Shown one piece after another: positions 7,438-14,161 of a stretch of DNA of 64,000 nt. The stretch covers positions 25,386-89,385 of the forward strand of contig CAZKJW010000001.1 of the NCBI GenBank assembly GCA_964553125.1, written 5' to 3'. A program made the translations under genes and the position numbers. This DNA comes from Aphodomonas sp964553125 (lineage in GTDB: Bacteria; Bacillota; Clostridia; Christensenellales; Aristaeellaceae). Every line of letters begins with the position of its first letter. Within the stretch, counting starts at the first letter, position 1. Under the pieces are notes generated by a model. The model was not told the DNA's origin and did no database searches. It saw only the letters and a list, made by a program, of their open reading frames with translations.

Positions 7438-7454
7438 CATCGCTCCTTATGAAA
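7427..7454 (+). promoter_or_regulatory. P-box copy 2
   Basis: Overlaps the stop codon of the preceding gene. The ATG of the next gene is 12 bases after the box and its ribosome binding site AAAGGAG (7452-7458) begins inside the box, so a transcript using it must start within the box. Confidence 0.7.
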
Positions 7455-7466
7455 GGAGCTGGTAAA

Positions 7467-7643
7467 ATGGGACAAACAATTTGGACGGGTTTTCTGCTAA
7501 CGATCGGCTGGTTTTTATCCAGAGTTTGTATTAGCTTTGTTGTAGGGTTTATGAATGCTCTGCTGTACAGCGTATGGCCCTGGTATCGAAAAATCATCGA
7601 CGCATATGAGAGCAGAAGGTGTAATTGGAAGCGGAAATACTAA
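7467..7643 (+). CDS. Small membrane protein, unknown
   Basis: 58 residues from the ATG behind AAAGGAGCTGGTAAA. One or two hydrophobic segments (TIWTGFLLTIGWFL and ISFVVGFMNALLYSV) and a basic C-terminus (ESRRCNWKRKY), so the tail probably faces the cytoplasm. It forms a P-box-gene-terminator unit. Confidence 0.65.
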   Translation: MGQTIWTGFLLTIGWFLSRVCISFVVGFMNALLYSVWPWYRKIIDAYESRRCNWKRKY

Positions 7644-7658
7644 GTAACTTCGGATAGG

Positions 7659-7692
7659 GGTCATGTGACGTAAGCATGGCCTCTTTCTTTTT
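7659..7692 (+). terminator. Intrinsic terminator T2
   Basis: Seven-pair stem (GGTCATG with CATGGCC, one G-U pair) followed by TCTTTCTTTTT. Confidence 0.85.
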
Positions 7693-7745
7693 CAGCACGC
7701 AGGTGACAGCGAACTGTGGTAAAATCATAGTATCGGAGGGTGAAA

Positions 7746-7991
7746 ATGATATTGTATATCGTATTGGCGATTGCTTTAGGTACAGTTGCAGGAATTGTAG
7801 GATACGAAATAACAGCCAGAATCAGGCGGCGAAACTGTATCGGAGCGCTTCGAATGGATCGATCGGATCCGGACGAGGCGCCTTATTTATTTCTGGAACT
7901 GGACCCGGACGGGATGCAGAAGATTCACAGGTATAAAACCGTGACACTGCGGGTAAGGATCGAGAACTATCTTCCAAACTCATCAAAATGA
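7746..7991 (+). CDS. Conserved phage membrane-anchored protein
   Basis: 81 residues; ATG preceded by CGGAGG at suitable spacing. An N-terminal hydrophobic segment (ILYIVLAIALGTVAGIVGY) is followed by a small soluble domain with RMDRSDPDEAPYLFLEL and a final strand VTLRVRIENY. This RxDRSDPDEPPYLFLEL block is widespread in phages of Firmicutes; function unknown. Confidence 0.75.
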   Translation: MILYIVLAIALGTVAGIVGYEITARIRRRNCIGALRMDRSDPDEAPYLFLELDPDGMQKIHRYKTVTLRVRIENYLPNSSK

Positions 7992-7994
7992 AGG

Positions 7995-8022
7995 CGCGAA
8001 ACTAACATCGGCTATTATGGAG
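7995..8022 (+). promoter_or_regulatory. P-box copy 3
   Basis: Starts four bases after the preceding stop codon. It has G at positions 26 and 28 where most copies have A. The next ATG is 31 bases downstream behind AAAGGAGAACAGAGG. Confidence 0.7.
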
Positions 8023-8053
8023 AAAACCATAAAAACTGAAAGGAGAACAGAGG

Positions 8054-8431
8054 ATGGATGAGATGAGAGAAATGCTGGATCGGGCATATGCGGACACGCT
8101 TCAGGCGGTTGCCGATGCCAGAAACGGTAGCGAAGAAGCAAAGTGGCAGTTGCAAAAACTGAGCGAACTCCACAAGCAGCGGATGAGCGTGAAGCAGTCT
8201 GAAGACGAAACCTATGCGCGTTATGAAGAACTGCGCATGAAGGAAGAACAACTTAAGGACGGCAAAAAGGATCGCATCATCAAGATTGTGCTGGACGGAG
8301 CAGGCATTATTGTACCTGTCGCGGTGTCGAGCTACTGGATGGCGAAGGGACTGACTTTTGAAGAAAAGGGGACGTTTACATCCCGAACCGGTCAATGGCT
8401 GTCGAGTCATCTGCGACTGTTCAGAAAGTGA
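8054..8431 (+). CDS. Conserved phage protein with coiled-coil and C-terminal membrane helix
   Basis: 125 residues. The first 75 are highly charged and helical (EELRMKEEQLKDGKKDRI), then a hydrophobic segment (IIVPVAVSSYWMAKGLTF) and the tail EEKGTFTSRTGQWLSSH. The final block recurs in phage proteins of this kind. Single-pass membrane protein with a cytoplasmic coiled-coil is the simplest reading; no known role. Confidence 0.7.
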   Translation: MDEMREMLDRAYADTLQAVADARNGSEEAKWQLQKLSELHKQRMSVKQSEDETYARYEELRMKEEQLKDGKKDRIIKIVLDGAGIIVPVAVSSYWMAKGLTFEEKGTFTSRTGQWLSSHLRLFRK

Positions 8432-8447
8432 ATGGAAGCTCAAAGCG

Positions 8448-8482
8448 AGAGTTCGTGTGAAATACACGGGCTCTTTCTTTTT
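8448..8482 (+). terminator. Intrinsic terminator T3
   Basis: Eleven-pair stem (AGAGTTCGTGT with ACACGGGCTCT, two G-U pairs), loop GAAAT, then TTCTTTTT. P-box copy 4 begins three bases after the T-run. Confidence 0.85.
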
Positions 8483-8484
8483 AT

Positions 8485-8512
8485 CGCGGAAAACACATGG
8501 GCTATTATGAAA
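8485..8512 (+). promoter_or_regulatory. P-box copy 4
   Basis: Sits directly after terminator T3. G at position 5 is unique to this copy. Next ATG 27 bases downstream. Confidence 0.7.
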
Positions 8513-8539
8513 AACCAAACACGAAAGGACGGGTTTAAC

Positions 8540-8809
8540 ATGACGAGACGAGTGTATCTGTATGCGTTTGATTCTTTGTTTAAGATCGTGGATTGCAAGT
8601 TTCTTCAGGACGATGCAATTACAGTGACGAACATGGTGCGGCTTGCTGACTGGATGGCGGAGAGGATTCCTGCCAACCTGAAGGTATATGCCGTTGATAA
8701 CAGACCGAAACTGTACGCGGATTTTCGGGAAGCGACTAAGACCCACGATTTTACGAAGCAATTGGAGTTTGCGGACATGGTAAGTCATGAAGGCATTCGG
8801 TTGAAATGA
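8540..8809 (+). CDS. Small hypothetical phage protein
   Basis: 89 residues, soluble. ATG behind GAAAGGACGGGTTTAAC. Begins MTRRVYLYAFDSLFKIVD and has a helical middle (DWMAERIPANLKVYAVD); the shape is of a small alpha/beta protein. Not recognised. Own P-box and terminator. Confidence 0.6.
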   Translation: MTRRVYLYAFDSLFKIVDCKFLQDDAITVTNMVRLADWMAERIPANLKVYAVDNRPKLYADFREATKTHDFTKQLEFADMVSHEGIRLK

Positions 8810-8818
8810 TTTGGATGA

Positions 8819-8851
8819 GAAGGACGAGGTTTGCAAAGCCTCTTCCTTTTT
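8819..8851 (+). terminator. Intrinsic terminator T4
   Basis: GAAGGACGAGG pairs with CCTCTTCCTT around a TTTGCAAAG loop, followed by TTT. It overlaps the leader of the next gene. Confidence 0.8.
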
Positions 8852-8866
8852 GCGAGGGAGGACGGT

Positions 8867-9226
8867 ATGCGATACCATTTTACAAAACCTGAATTCTATG
8901 CGAGCCAATATGGGAGAATTTATATTTGCGAGCATCCGGTCTACAGCCGCTGCACGCTCTATGAAATCGGAGATAGCGGGCTTGCAGTGATTCAACAAAG
9001 ATTCGATGCGAACGCTAAAACGACATGGTGGACGGAGATTGATCCGTGGCTGACGGATGCAATCTATCTACATGCAGAGTTTCGGAGCTTCTTTGACGAG
9101 CGAGCGAAGCCGGGTAAGGACGGGGTTTATCCCACGGTTACCGTTCGCCAGATTATGTGGGCGCTCAAGATGAAGCCGATTCCCAAAGAACGCTGGGAGA
9201 CAGTGTTCGATCGGAAAGATATTTGA
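8867..9226 (+). CDS. Conserved phage protein, unknown function
   Basis: 119 residues; ATG behind GAGGGAGGACGGT. Recognisable blocks are MRYHFTKPEFYASQYGRIY, CEHPVYSRCTLY, GLAVIQQRF, TEIDPWLTDAIYLH and YPTVTVRQIMWALKMKPIP with KERWETVFDR. This near-invariant layout occurs in many phages of Firmicutes and plasmid-like elements, always unannotated. Two early cysteines might bind metal. No P-box upstream; it could be read through from T4. Confidence 0.75.
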   Translation: MRYHFTKPEFYASQYGRIYICEHPVYSRCTLYEIGDSGLAVIQQRFDANAKTTWWTEIDPWLTDAIYLHAEFRSFFDERAKPGKDGVYPTVTVRQIMWALKMKPIPKERWETVFDRKDI

Positions 9227-9228
9227 AG

Positions 9229-9256
9229 CGCGAAAAATTCAACGGTCTTTATGAAA
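9229..9256 (+). promoter_or_regulatory. P-box copy 5
   Basis: Begins two bases after a stop codon. The ribosome binding site AAAGGAG starts inside its last three bases and the ATG is 12 bases after it, as in copies 2 and 7. Confidence 0.7.
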
Positions 9257-9268
9257 GGAGTGGAGACA

Positions 9269-9535
9269 ATGTTTGATTGGTTCTACAGGCATTTCAGCAA
9301 AGAGCATCGTGAGTGTGTGACATATGAAGTGAATCTTTTGAAACGATGGATATTTGAGTGGAGGACTCAGCCGGGTTTAAGGCAGTACTACGCCCCGCGT
9401 GTCTATTCTACGCTTGGTATCATACGTGAACTCGATCCACATGTCGCAAAGCAGATCGAGGAGCGTAATGCTGAATTGCTGAAGAAAATCCGAGCAGATA
9501 TTCCTGCGCGTTACTTTCAAGACGAAGAGCATTGA
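9269..9535 (+). CDS. Small hypothetical phage protein
   Basis: 88 residues, mostly helical and charged (ECVTYEVNLLKRWIFEWRTQ, LGIIRELDPHVAKQIEERNAE). ATG behind AAAGGAGTGGAGACA. No membrane segment or recognisable motif. Confidence 0.6.
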   Translation: MFDWFYRHFSKEHRECVTYEVNLLKRWIFEWRTQPGLRQYYAPRVYSTLGIIRELDPHVAKQIEERNAELLKKIRADIPARYFQDEEH

Positions 9536-9562
9536 GTCCACACAAGGGCTCTTGCTTTTTTC
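9534..9562 (+). terminator. Intrinsic terminator T5
   Basis: GAGTCC pairs with GGGCTC (one G-U) around ACACAA; TTGCTTTTTT follows. The hairpin overlaps the stop codon region of the preceding gene. Confidence 0.8.
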
Positions 9563-9564
9563 TT

Positions 9565-9592
9565 CGCGAAATTTACAATCCGTATTATGAAA
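9565..9592 (+). promoter_or_regulatory. P-box copy 6
   Basis: Three bases after terminator T5; next ATG 33 bases downstream. Confidence 0.7.
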
Positions 9593-9625
9593 CGACGGAA
9601 TCTAAATTTGAGGAGGAATAGATAA

Positions 9626-9757
9626 ATGGCGATGTTGAGCACGATTTTCTATGCGTTTCTGAGCATGTGTGCAATGGTTGGATGCATCAGAGCGGCGAAG
9701 TTGGTGATCAAATCGATCAACAGTCTTTTCGACAAGATTGAGGATAAACTGGGGTAA
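9626..9757 (+). CDS. 43-residue membrane peptide
   Basis: ATG behind GAGGAGGAATAGATAA. The first ~20 residues are hydrophobic with cysteines (FYAFLSMCAMVGCI), the rest is a basic amphipathic helix (RAAKLVIKSINSLFDKIEDKLG). Complete P-box-gene-terminator unit. Unknown role. Confidence 0.65.
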   Translation: MAMLSTIFYAFLSMCAMVGCIRAAKLVIKSINSLFDKIEDKLG

Positions 9758-9760
9758 TTC

Positions 9761-9796
9761 AAAGAGCGGAGGCGAGCAAGGCCTCTTGCTCTTTGT
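9761..9796 (+). terminator. Intrinsic terminator T6
   Basis: Outer stem AAAGAGC/GCTCTTT and inner stem around AGGC/GCCT with loop GAGCAAG; TTTTG follows shortly after. The loop shares GCAAG with other terminators of the block. Confidence 0.75.
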
Positions 9797-9804
9797 TTTG
9801 CTGT

Positions 9805-9888
9805 TGGGGGAGGCTAAAGGCCGACTAAGGACGAGGACATTTATCCGCAGCCCTATACCCGAAGCCGGTTGAAGACCGGATACGGGCG
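9805..9888 (+). ncRNA. Structured leader RNA, copy B of three
   Basis: About 84 bases. Shares GACTAAGG, ACGAGGACAT, CCGCAGCCCT and then an uninterrupted block from CCCGAAGCCGG to CGGG with copy C. The inner hairpin of copies A and C is missing here (ATTTAT instead). The first stem is GGC/GCC. It starts 9 bases after T6 and ends 22 bases before the next ATG. Confidence 0.65.
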
Positions 9889-9910
9889 AAAATGAAAGGA
9901 GAATGGAAAG

Positions 9911-10333
9911 ATGAAAAGTTTTCTGGAAACCGTGATCGGGGGCGCAATCGGCATGATCGCGCTCTATGTGGTGGGCAAGGTTGCCTATCAGGCCGGCAAG
10001 GAAGTAGCAAAGGCGGAATGCGAATATGAGGCGCTTCGCAAGGATGTCAATAAGGATGGTTCTGGCACAACCGTCGCTCATGGGGTAAACCAGGACGGCG
10101 AGGAAGTGAGCGTCGTTTGGGAACGGACGGACGCTGATTCCAAGCAAACCCCCGGTTCGTGTTCCAAGCGTTCTGGCAAGCTGTCCATGGCGCTAAATGC
10201 GATGAAGCTCTTCAGGCGCAAGGATTCTGTGATTGGGGATTTGGTGAAACACCCCGAGGCCCACAAGATCGAGGCATTTGTGGAAGGGAATGATTTGCAC
10301 ATCAACGTATCGAAACGACCAGCATTCGCGTAA
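9911..10333 (+). CDS. Conserved phage membrane-anchored protein
   Basis: 140 residues; ATG behind AAAGGAGAATGGAAAG. An N-terminal Gly-rich hydrophobic helix (VIGGAIGMIALYVVGKVAY) anchors a charged linker and a C-terminal domain with MALNAMKLFRRKD, IGDLVKHPEAHKIEAFVEG and DLHINVSKR. The C-terminal domain is shared by phage proteins of unknown role. First gene after leader RNA B. Confidence 0.7.
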   Translation: MKSFLETVIGGAIGMIALYVVGKVAYQAGKEVAKAECEYEALRKDVNKDGSGTTVAHGVNQDGEEVSVVWERTDADSKQTPGSCSKRSGKLSMALNAMKLFRRKDSVIGDLVKHPEAHKIEAFVEGNDLHINVSKRPAFA

Positions 10334-10354
10334 ATTGCAAGTTCTTCTATGGAA
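10327..10354 (+). promoter_or_regulatory. P-box copy 7 (by position)
   Basis: Overlaps the stop codon of the preceding gene, as copy 2 does. Most divergent copy: T at 5, G at 11, C at 21 and G at 26, but all invariant positions hold. Next ATG 26 bases downstream behind TTAGGAGGACG. Confidence 0.65.
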
Positions 10355-10380
10355 AAGTACCTATTTAGGAGGACGAAAAC

Positions 10381-10572
10381 ATGAAAAGGCGAGCTTTGAC
10401 TTGGAACGAGAAAATGGCATGCAGAAGGTTGGCACGACTGAAGTGGAACGCACAAGGCGAGTTTTATAGCTGTCCGCATAATGACGCTATATTACTGGCG
10501 GTGTGGATTCTGACTCTCGGGCGTAATCCTGCGGAATTTAGCAGATGGGTTCTGGGACTTGACGAAACGTAA
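10381..10572 (+). CDS. 63-residue hypothetical phage protein
   Basis: Start fixed by AGGAGGACGAAAAC. Basic N-terminal half (MKRRALTWNEKMACRRLARLK) and a hydrophobic, tryptophan-containing second half (AVWILTLGRNPAEFSRWVLGL). Not recognised. Confidence 0.6.
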   Translation: MKRRALTWNEKMACRRLARLKWNAQGEFYSCPHNDAILLAVWILTLGRNPAEFSRWVLGLDET

Positions 10573-10593
10573 GGCGTCGGAAAAGGTGATTCC

Positions 10594-10635
10594 AAAGCGA
10601 GGAGACTTTAGCAAGGTCTCTTCGCTTTTATATTT
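10594..10635 (+). terminator. Intrinsic terminator T7
   Basis: Long stem AAAGCGAGGAGAC/GGTCTCTTCGCTTT (one G-U or bulge) with loop TTTAGCAA, then TATATTTT. Confidence 0.9.
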
Positions 10636-10654
10636 TCGAAAGGAGAGATGATGA

Positions 10655-11437
10655 ATGACGAACTGGCTGAAACGAAATGCTTCCACCATTCTGACGTGTT
10701 TGGGTGCGCTGGGCTTGGTGGGTACGGTGGTGCTGGCGGTGAGGGACACGCCCAAGGCCATGCGGGCGCTGACGGACGCCAAGGTGGAGAAGGGCTCCAC
10801 AGAACTGACCAAGCTGGAGGCGGCGAAAGCGGCTGTACCTGCCTATCTGCCAACGATTGCTGCCGGAACAGGGACGCTGATCTGTTTGTTCGGTGCGAAC
10901 GTACTCAGCCGCAAGCAGCAGGCATCACTCATCAGCGCGTATGTGACACTGGATCAGGCGTTTGCGGATTATCGGGCGAAGGTAATCTCGTTCGGTGGAA
11001 AGGAACTGGACAAGGCGGCTCAGGATGCGGTAGAAGCCGAGCAGAAGGATAAGGACGAGGAACGTCCGCCGTGGGACGAAAAGCAGACCTTCTACCTGCA
11101 AGGGTATCCGAAGTTCTTTGAGGCGACCATGGAACAGGTGCGATGTGCAGAATATGTACTGAATCGCAACTTTGTGCTTCGGGGAACCGTAACCTTCAAT
11201 GAATTCCTGCGCTTTCTGGGCTTGGATGACATAGGCGAAAAAGGCGAAAAGATCGGCTGGGAGAGCTATATCGGCGAGGCATTCTACGGCTACTCATGGA
11301 TCGATTTCGACCATATTTACCGCGTTACGGACGATGGTTTGGCGATTTGCGAAATCTCCATGCCCTTCCTGCCCCACGGCTTTGACGAGGAGGAATGGAA
11401 CGCTGAGGATAGTGTTCAAACCTGTGGTGCGGAGTGA
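10655..11437 (+). CDS. DUF6353-family phage membrane protein, paralogue 1
   Basis: 260 residues; ATG behind AAAGGAGAGATGATGA. Two hydrophobic segments (ILTCLGALGLVGTVVLAVR near residue 12 and YLPTIAAGTGTLICLFGANVL near 65) bracket a charged helix; then a Q/K-rich linker and a soluble C-terminal domain with VLRGTVTFNEFLRFLGL and the pair GWESYIGEAFYGYSWIDF. Same build as 12012-12782 and 14161-15069. The family occurs only in phages and related elements and has no assigned function. In this copy the inner repeat SRKQQASLISAYVTLDQAFADYRAK is clearest. Confidence 0.8.
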   Translation: MTNWLKRNASTILTCLGALGLVGTVVLAVRDTPKAMRALTDAKVEKGSTELTKLEAAKAAVPAYLPTIAAGTGTLICLFGANVLSRKQQASLISAYVTLDQAFADYRAKVISFGGKELDKAAQDAVEAEQKDKDEERPPWDEKQTFYLQGYPKFFEATMEQVRCAEYVLNRNFVLRGTVTFNEFLRFLGLDDIGEKGEKIGWESYIGEAFYGYSWIDFDHIYRVTDDGLAICEISMPFLPHGFDEEEWNAEDSVQTCGAE

Positions 11438-11439
11438 GC

Positions 11440-11467
11440 CGCGAAAAAATCAGCCGGTATTATGAAA
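11440..11467 (+). promoter_or_regulatory. P-box copy 8 (by position)
   Basis: Three bases after a stop codon. AAAGGAGG begins in its last three bases; ATG 13 bases after the box. With a standard -10 box at TATTAT the transcript would begin inside this ribosome binding site, so initiation must be earlier or of another type. Confidence 0.7.
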
Positions 11468-11480
11468 GGAGGCGAATGCG

Positions 11481-11636
11481 ATGAAAAAGATGGACGGTGT
11501 AAAAGCATTGGGTCTGATTGCGACCGTTGGAGGCCTTGCTCTGAGTTTGCTGAGCGGCTTCGTCGAGGACAAAAAGACCGATGCGAAGATCGAAGAAAAG
11601 GTTCGAAAAGCATTGGCTGAAGCGAAGAAAAACTAA
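11481..11636 (+). CDS. 51-residue phage peptide with membrane helix
   Basis: MKKMDGVKALGLIATVGGLA then a second hydrophobic stretch (LSLLSGF) and a charged helix (VEDKKTDAKIEEKVRKALAE). The pattern of one hydrophobic helix and an EEKVxxALA tail recurs in Clostridia phages. Unit with P-box and T8. Confidence 0.65.
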   Translation: MKKMDGVKALGLIATVGGLALSLLSGFVEDKKTDAKIEEKVRKALAEAKKN

Positions 11637-11644
11637 AAAGGTTG

Positions 11645-11675
11645 AGAGCCCGATTGCAAGGGCTCTTTTCTTTTT
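11645..11675 (+). terminator. Intrinsic terminator T8
   Basis: Same 22-base hairpin as T1 (stem AGAGCCC/GGGCTCT, loop GATTGCAA), followed by TTTCTTTTT. Confidence 0.9.
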
Positions 11676-11695
11676 GAAAGGGTGATGGCGGTTAT

Positions 11696-12025
11696 ATGAC
11701 GCGAGAAGAAGCCGTATCGTGTCTGCGGGAATATCGAAGAAAAAGCATGTGCAGGTCGTCTAAACAGCTATTTGGGTGGAGGCCGAATTATGATTTCAAC
11801 AAAACCGTATACGAACGATACCTGATCCTTGAATTGATCGAACGAATCAATCAATCGTCTATGCCGCCGGTTGAAGTGATTCGTCAGTTTTATTATGAAA
11901 TGGACGACATGTTGTGCGAGAGCGAATGCTCAAAGACGTGGGCATTTGCGTCTACAATGGAAAACTGTGCCGGAGATATATTGAGATATCTCCGTGGAAG
12001 GGAGAAAGAGAATGAACAAAATTGA
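11696..12025 (+). CDS. Hypothetical phage protein
   Basis: 109 residues, helical and charged, four cysteines. Contains EAVSCLREYRRKSM near the start and VIRQFYYEMDDMLCESE toward the end. Only a weak ribosome site (AAAGGGTGA) precedes the ATG. Its end overlaps the start of the next gene by 14 bases, so translation is probably coupled. Confidence 0.6.
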   Translation: MTREEAVSCLREYRRKSMCRSSKQLFGWRPNYDFNKTVYERYLILELIERINQSSMPPVEVIRQFYYEMDDMLCESECSKTWAFASTMENCAGDILRYLRGREKENEQN

Positions 12026-12782
12026 CTGGAAAGCAACGTGCGGCCGGGTTTCGCTGATGCTGAAAAAACATAGCCCGGAAATTTTGACCGGCATTGGTAT
12101 CAGCGGCATGATTACCACAACCGTTCTGGCGGTACGCGCCACGCCTGAAGCCCTGCGCCGCATTGAAGAAAAGAAGGCAGAGCGGCATCGGAAGCTGACG
12201 GCAAAGGAGACGATTCAGGCAGCAGGGCGCTGCTATATTCCCTCTGCCATTACGGGAACGCTCTCGGCAGGCTGTCTGATTGGCGCAAGCGCCGTGAACG
12301 GACGCAGAAACGCGGCGCTGGCAACCGCATATAGTCTTGCAGAAACGGGCCTCCGGGATTATAGAGCCAAGGTAGTCGAAACGATTGGCGAACGCAAGGA
12401 AACAGCTATTCTGGAAGCGATGGACCGGGAGCGAGTGGAGAAGAATCCACCAGCAGCAAGCGATGTTGCTTATGTGGAAGGCAGTGGGCAGACGCTGTGC
12501 TATGACGCCATGTTTGGGCGATATTTCTACTCGGACATCGAGAAGCTGAACCGCGCTGTGAATAAGCTCAATCGTCAGATGAGTACGATGAGCGAGCCTT
12601 ATATTTCCTTGAATGAATTTTACATGGAGATCAATCTGCCAACGGTGGAGATTGGCGATTCGCTGGGATGGAATGTGAATAAGGGAATGATCGAACTGCG
12701 ATTCTCATCCCAGCTGGCTGGCGGCCGTACACCGTGCCTTGTGATGAGTTATGCCATTGCGCCGGAGTACGATTACTTTTGA
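12012..12782 (+). CDS. DUF6353-family phage membrane protein, paralogue 2
   Basis: 256 residues; ATG behind GGAAGGGAGAAAGAG. KKHSPEILTGIGISGMITT leads into hydrophobic segment 1, IPSAITGTLSAGCLIGASAV is segment 2, then NGRRNAALATAYSLAETGLRDY as in paralogues 1 and 3. The C-terminal domain differs in detail but keeps YISLNEFYMEINL and the GDSLGWN block. No terminator separates it from the gene upstream. Confidence 0.8.
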   Translation: MNKIDWKATCGRVSLMLKKHSPEILTGIGISGMITTTVLAVRATPEALRRIEEKKAERHRKLTAKETIQAAGRCYIPSAITGTLSAGCLIGASAVNGRRNAALATAYSLAETGLRDYRAKVVETIGERKETAILEAMDRERVEKNPPAASDVAYVEGSGQTLCYDAMFGRYFYSDIEKLNRAVNKLNRQMSTMSEPYISLNEFYMEINLPTVEIGDSLGWNVNKGMIELRFSSQLAGGRTPCLVMSYAIAPEYDYF

Positions 12783-12824
12783 AGCGTAGGCTGGCTGGTG
12801 CTGTAACTCGGAAAATCGCACGAC

Positions 12825-12852
12825 CGCGAAAAATACAAGCGGCTTTATGAAG
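12825..12852 (+). promoter_or_regulatory. P-box copy 9 (by position)
   Basis: G at position 28. Next ATG 34 bases downstream behind AAAGGAGAAATGAGCA. Confidence 0.7.
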
Positions 12853-12886
12853 GGATAACCCCCGAATTTGAAAGGAGAAATGAGCA

Positions 12887-13162
12887 ATGGAAAACATGGA
12901 AATGAACGAGATCATCACCACGGAAGCAATGGAAGATACGATGACGGAAGCGGTTGCTTCGGGCAAGTCTGGCGTAAAGACCGGTTTGGTGGTCGGTGGA
13001 TCGATGGTTCTGGGAGCGGTGCTCTACGAACGGGTTGTGAAGCCGGTCGGACGGAAGATTGGCGCAAAGATTGCCAGTAAGGTAGCTGCCAAGAAGGCGA
13101 AGAAGGCTGAAGCGGTGGATCTGTGTGACATGGACATTGAGGACATTCCCGATATCGAATGA
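12887..13162 (+). CDS. 91-residue phage protein with central Gly-rich membrane-like segment
   Basis: Acidic N-terminus (MENMEMNEIITTEAMED), a Gly-rich hydrophobic middle (TGLVVGGSMVLGAVLYERVV), a basic Ala/Lys-rich stretch (GAKIASKVAAKKAKKAEA) and an acidic tail (CDMDIEDIPDIE). Peripheral or single-span membrane protein; role unknown. Own P-box and T9. Confidence 0.65.
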   Translation: MENMEMNEIITTEAMEDTMTEAVASGKSGVKTGLVVGGSMVLGAVLYERVVKPVGRKIGAKIASKVAAKKAKKAEAVDLCDMDIEDIPDIE

Positions 13163-13173
13163 GGAATCCCAAC

Positions 13174-13217
13174 AAGGCGAGAGCGCTGAATGCAAGGCGC
13201 TTTCGCCTTTTCTTTTT
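13174..13217 (+). terminator. Intrinsic terminator T9
   Basis: AAGGCGA/TCGCCTT outer and AGCGC/GCGCT inner pairing, loop TGAATGCAAG, then TTCTTTTT. Confidence 0.9.
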
Positions 13218-13237
13218 AATAAGAACGGCAAAGGAGT

Positions 13238-13843
13238 ATGAAAGAGATGGAAGAATATAAATCCAATTCGAACCGTTCGAAAGAGCAGGAAAAGCCTGCT
13301 GAGCGCAGGACGGGCAAGGTGATTTCCGGCGAAGCGCATCGGCGCAAAAAGAGCAATCTGAGCAAGGCGGGCAGCGTATTCATGCCGGGCGATGTGGACA
13401 GTGTAAAGAACTATATTTTGATGGACGTGCTGGTGCCCTCTATCAAGCGCGCTATTTCAGATATCGTTTGCAACGGCATCAATATGCTGCTGGGCGAACC
13501 GCCCCGTTCGAAATCGGGCGGACAGGCTGCGAAGGTAAACTATCGCTCCTATTACGAGCAGCAGAATGAGCGCCGGGACTACAATCGCCCCAGGGCACAG
13601 GCGGTCTACACCTATGATGATATTGTGTTCCCTACCCGCGGGGATGCGGAGGAAGTGCTGTACCGAATGGAAGAATTGTTGGAACGATTCGACGTGGTAA
13701 GTGTTGCTGATTTATTCGATATGGCGGGCATCAGCTGCAATTATACTGATAATAAATATGGCTGGACGAACCTGCGCGACGCTCATGTGGAGCATGTCAG
13801 CGACGGCTATATCATTCGTCTTCCAAGGGCAACGGCATTATAA
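13238..13843 (+). CDS. Conserved phage protein, unknown function
   Basis: 201 residues. Basic N-terminus, then DVDSVKNYILMDVLVPSIKR, AISDIVCNGINMLL (amphipathic helices), RSYYEQQNERR, and a C-terminal domain EEVLYRMEELLERFDVVSVAD, NYTDNKYGWTNLRDA and YIIRLPRA. Every block is near-invariant across phages of Firmicutes. The conserved C-terminal part looks like a small DNA- or protein-binding fold, but no function is known to me. Confidence 0.75.
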   Translation: MKEMEEYKSNSNRSKEQEKPAERRTGKVISGEAHRRKKSNLSKAGSVFMPGDVDSVKNYILMDVLVPSIKRAISDIVCNGINMLLGEPPRSKSGGQAAKVNYRSYYEQQNERRDYNRPRAQAVYTYDDIVFPTRGDAEEVLYRMEELLERFDVVSVADLFDMAGISCNYTDNKYGWTNLRDAHVEHVSDGYIIRLPRATAL

Positions 13844-13855
13844 GGAGACATCATA

Positions 13856-14161
13856 ATGAAAGACAATATTAACCATCCGGAGCATTATAAAACCAAAAAC
13901 GGTTTGGAGACAATTGATGTGATCGAAGCGTTTACGCAAGGGCTTTCGGGCGGCGAAGCGACCAACACGGGCAACGTCCTCAAGTATATGTGTCGCTGGA
14001 AGAAAAAGAACGGTTTGGAGGATCTGAAGAAGGCGCAGTGGTATCTGAATCGTCTGATCGATTCGGTCGAGAGCAAGCAGAAAGAAGAAATGCTTTCTGC
14101 GTGTTCCGCGCTGAGCGCCACGACAGCGCATAACGAAACAGAGAACGGGAGGTTCTATTGA
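13856..14161 (+). CDS. DUF3310 family protein
   Basis: 101 residues; ATG behind AAGGAGACATCATA. INHPEHYKTKNGLETIDVIE, then CGEAT-like NTGNVLKYMCRWKKKN and GLEDLKKAQWYLNRLID are the DUF3310 signature; this family of small phage proteins is sometimes linked to nucleotide metabolism, without proof. The TGA stop overlaps the next ATG by one base. Confidence 0.9.
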   Translation: MKDNINHPEHYKTKNGLETIDVIEAFTQGLSGGEATNTGNVLKYMCRWKKKNGLEDLKKAQWYLNRLIDSVESKQKEEMLSACSALSATTAHNETENGRFY

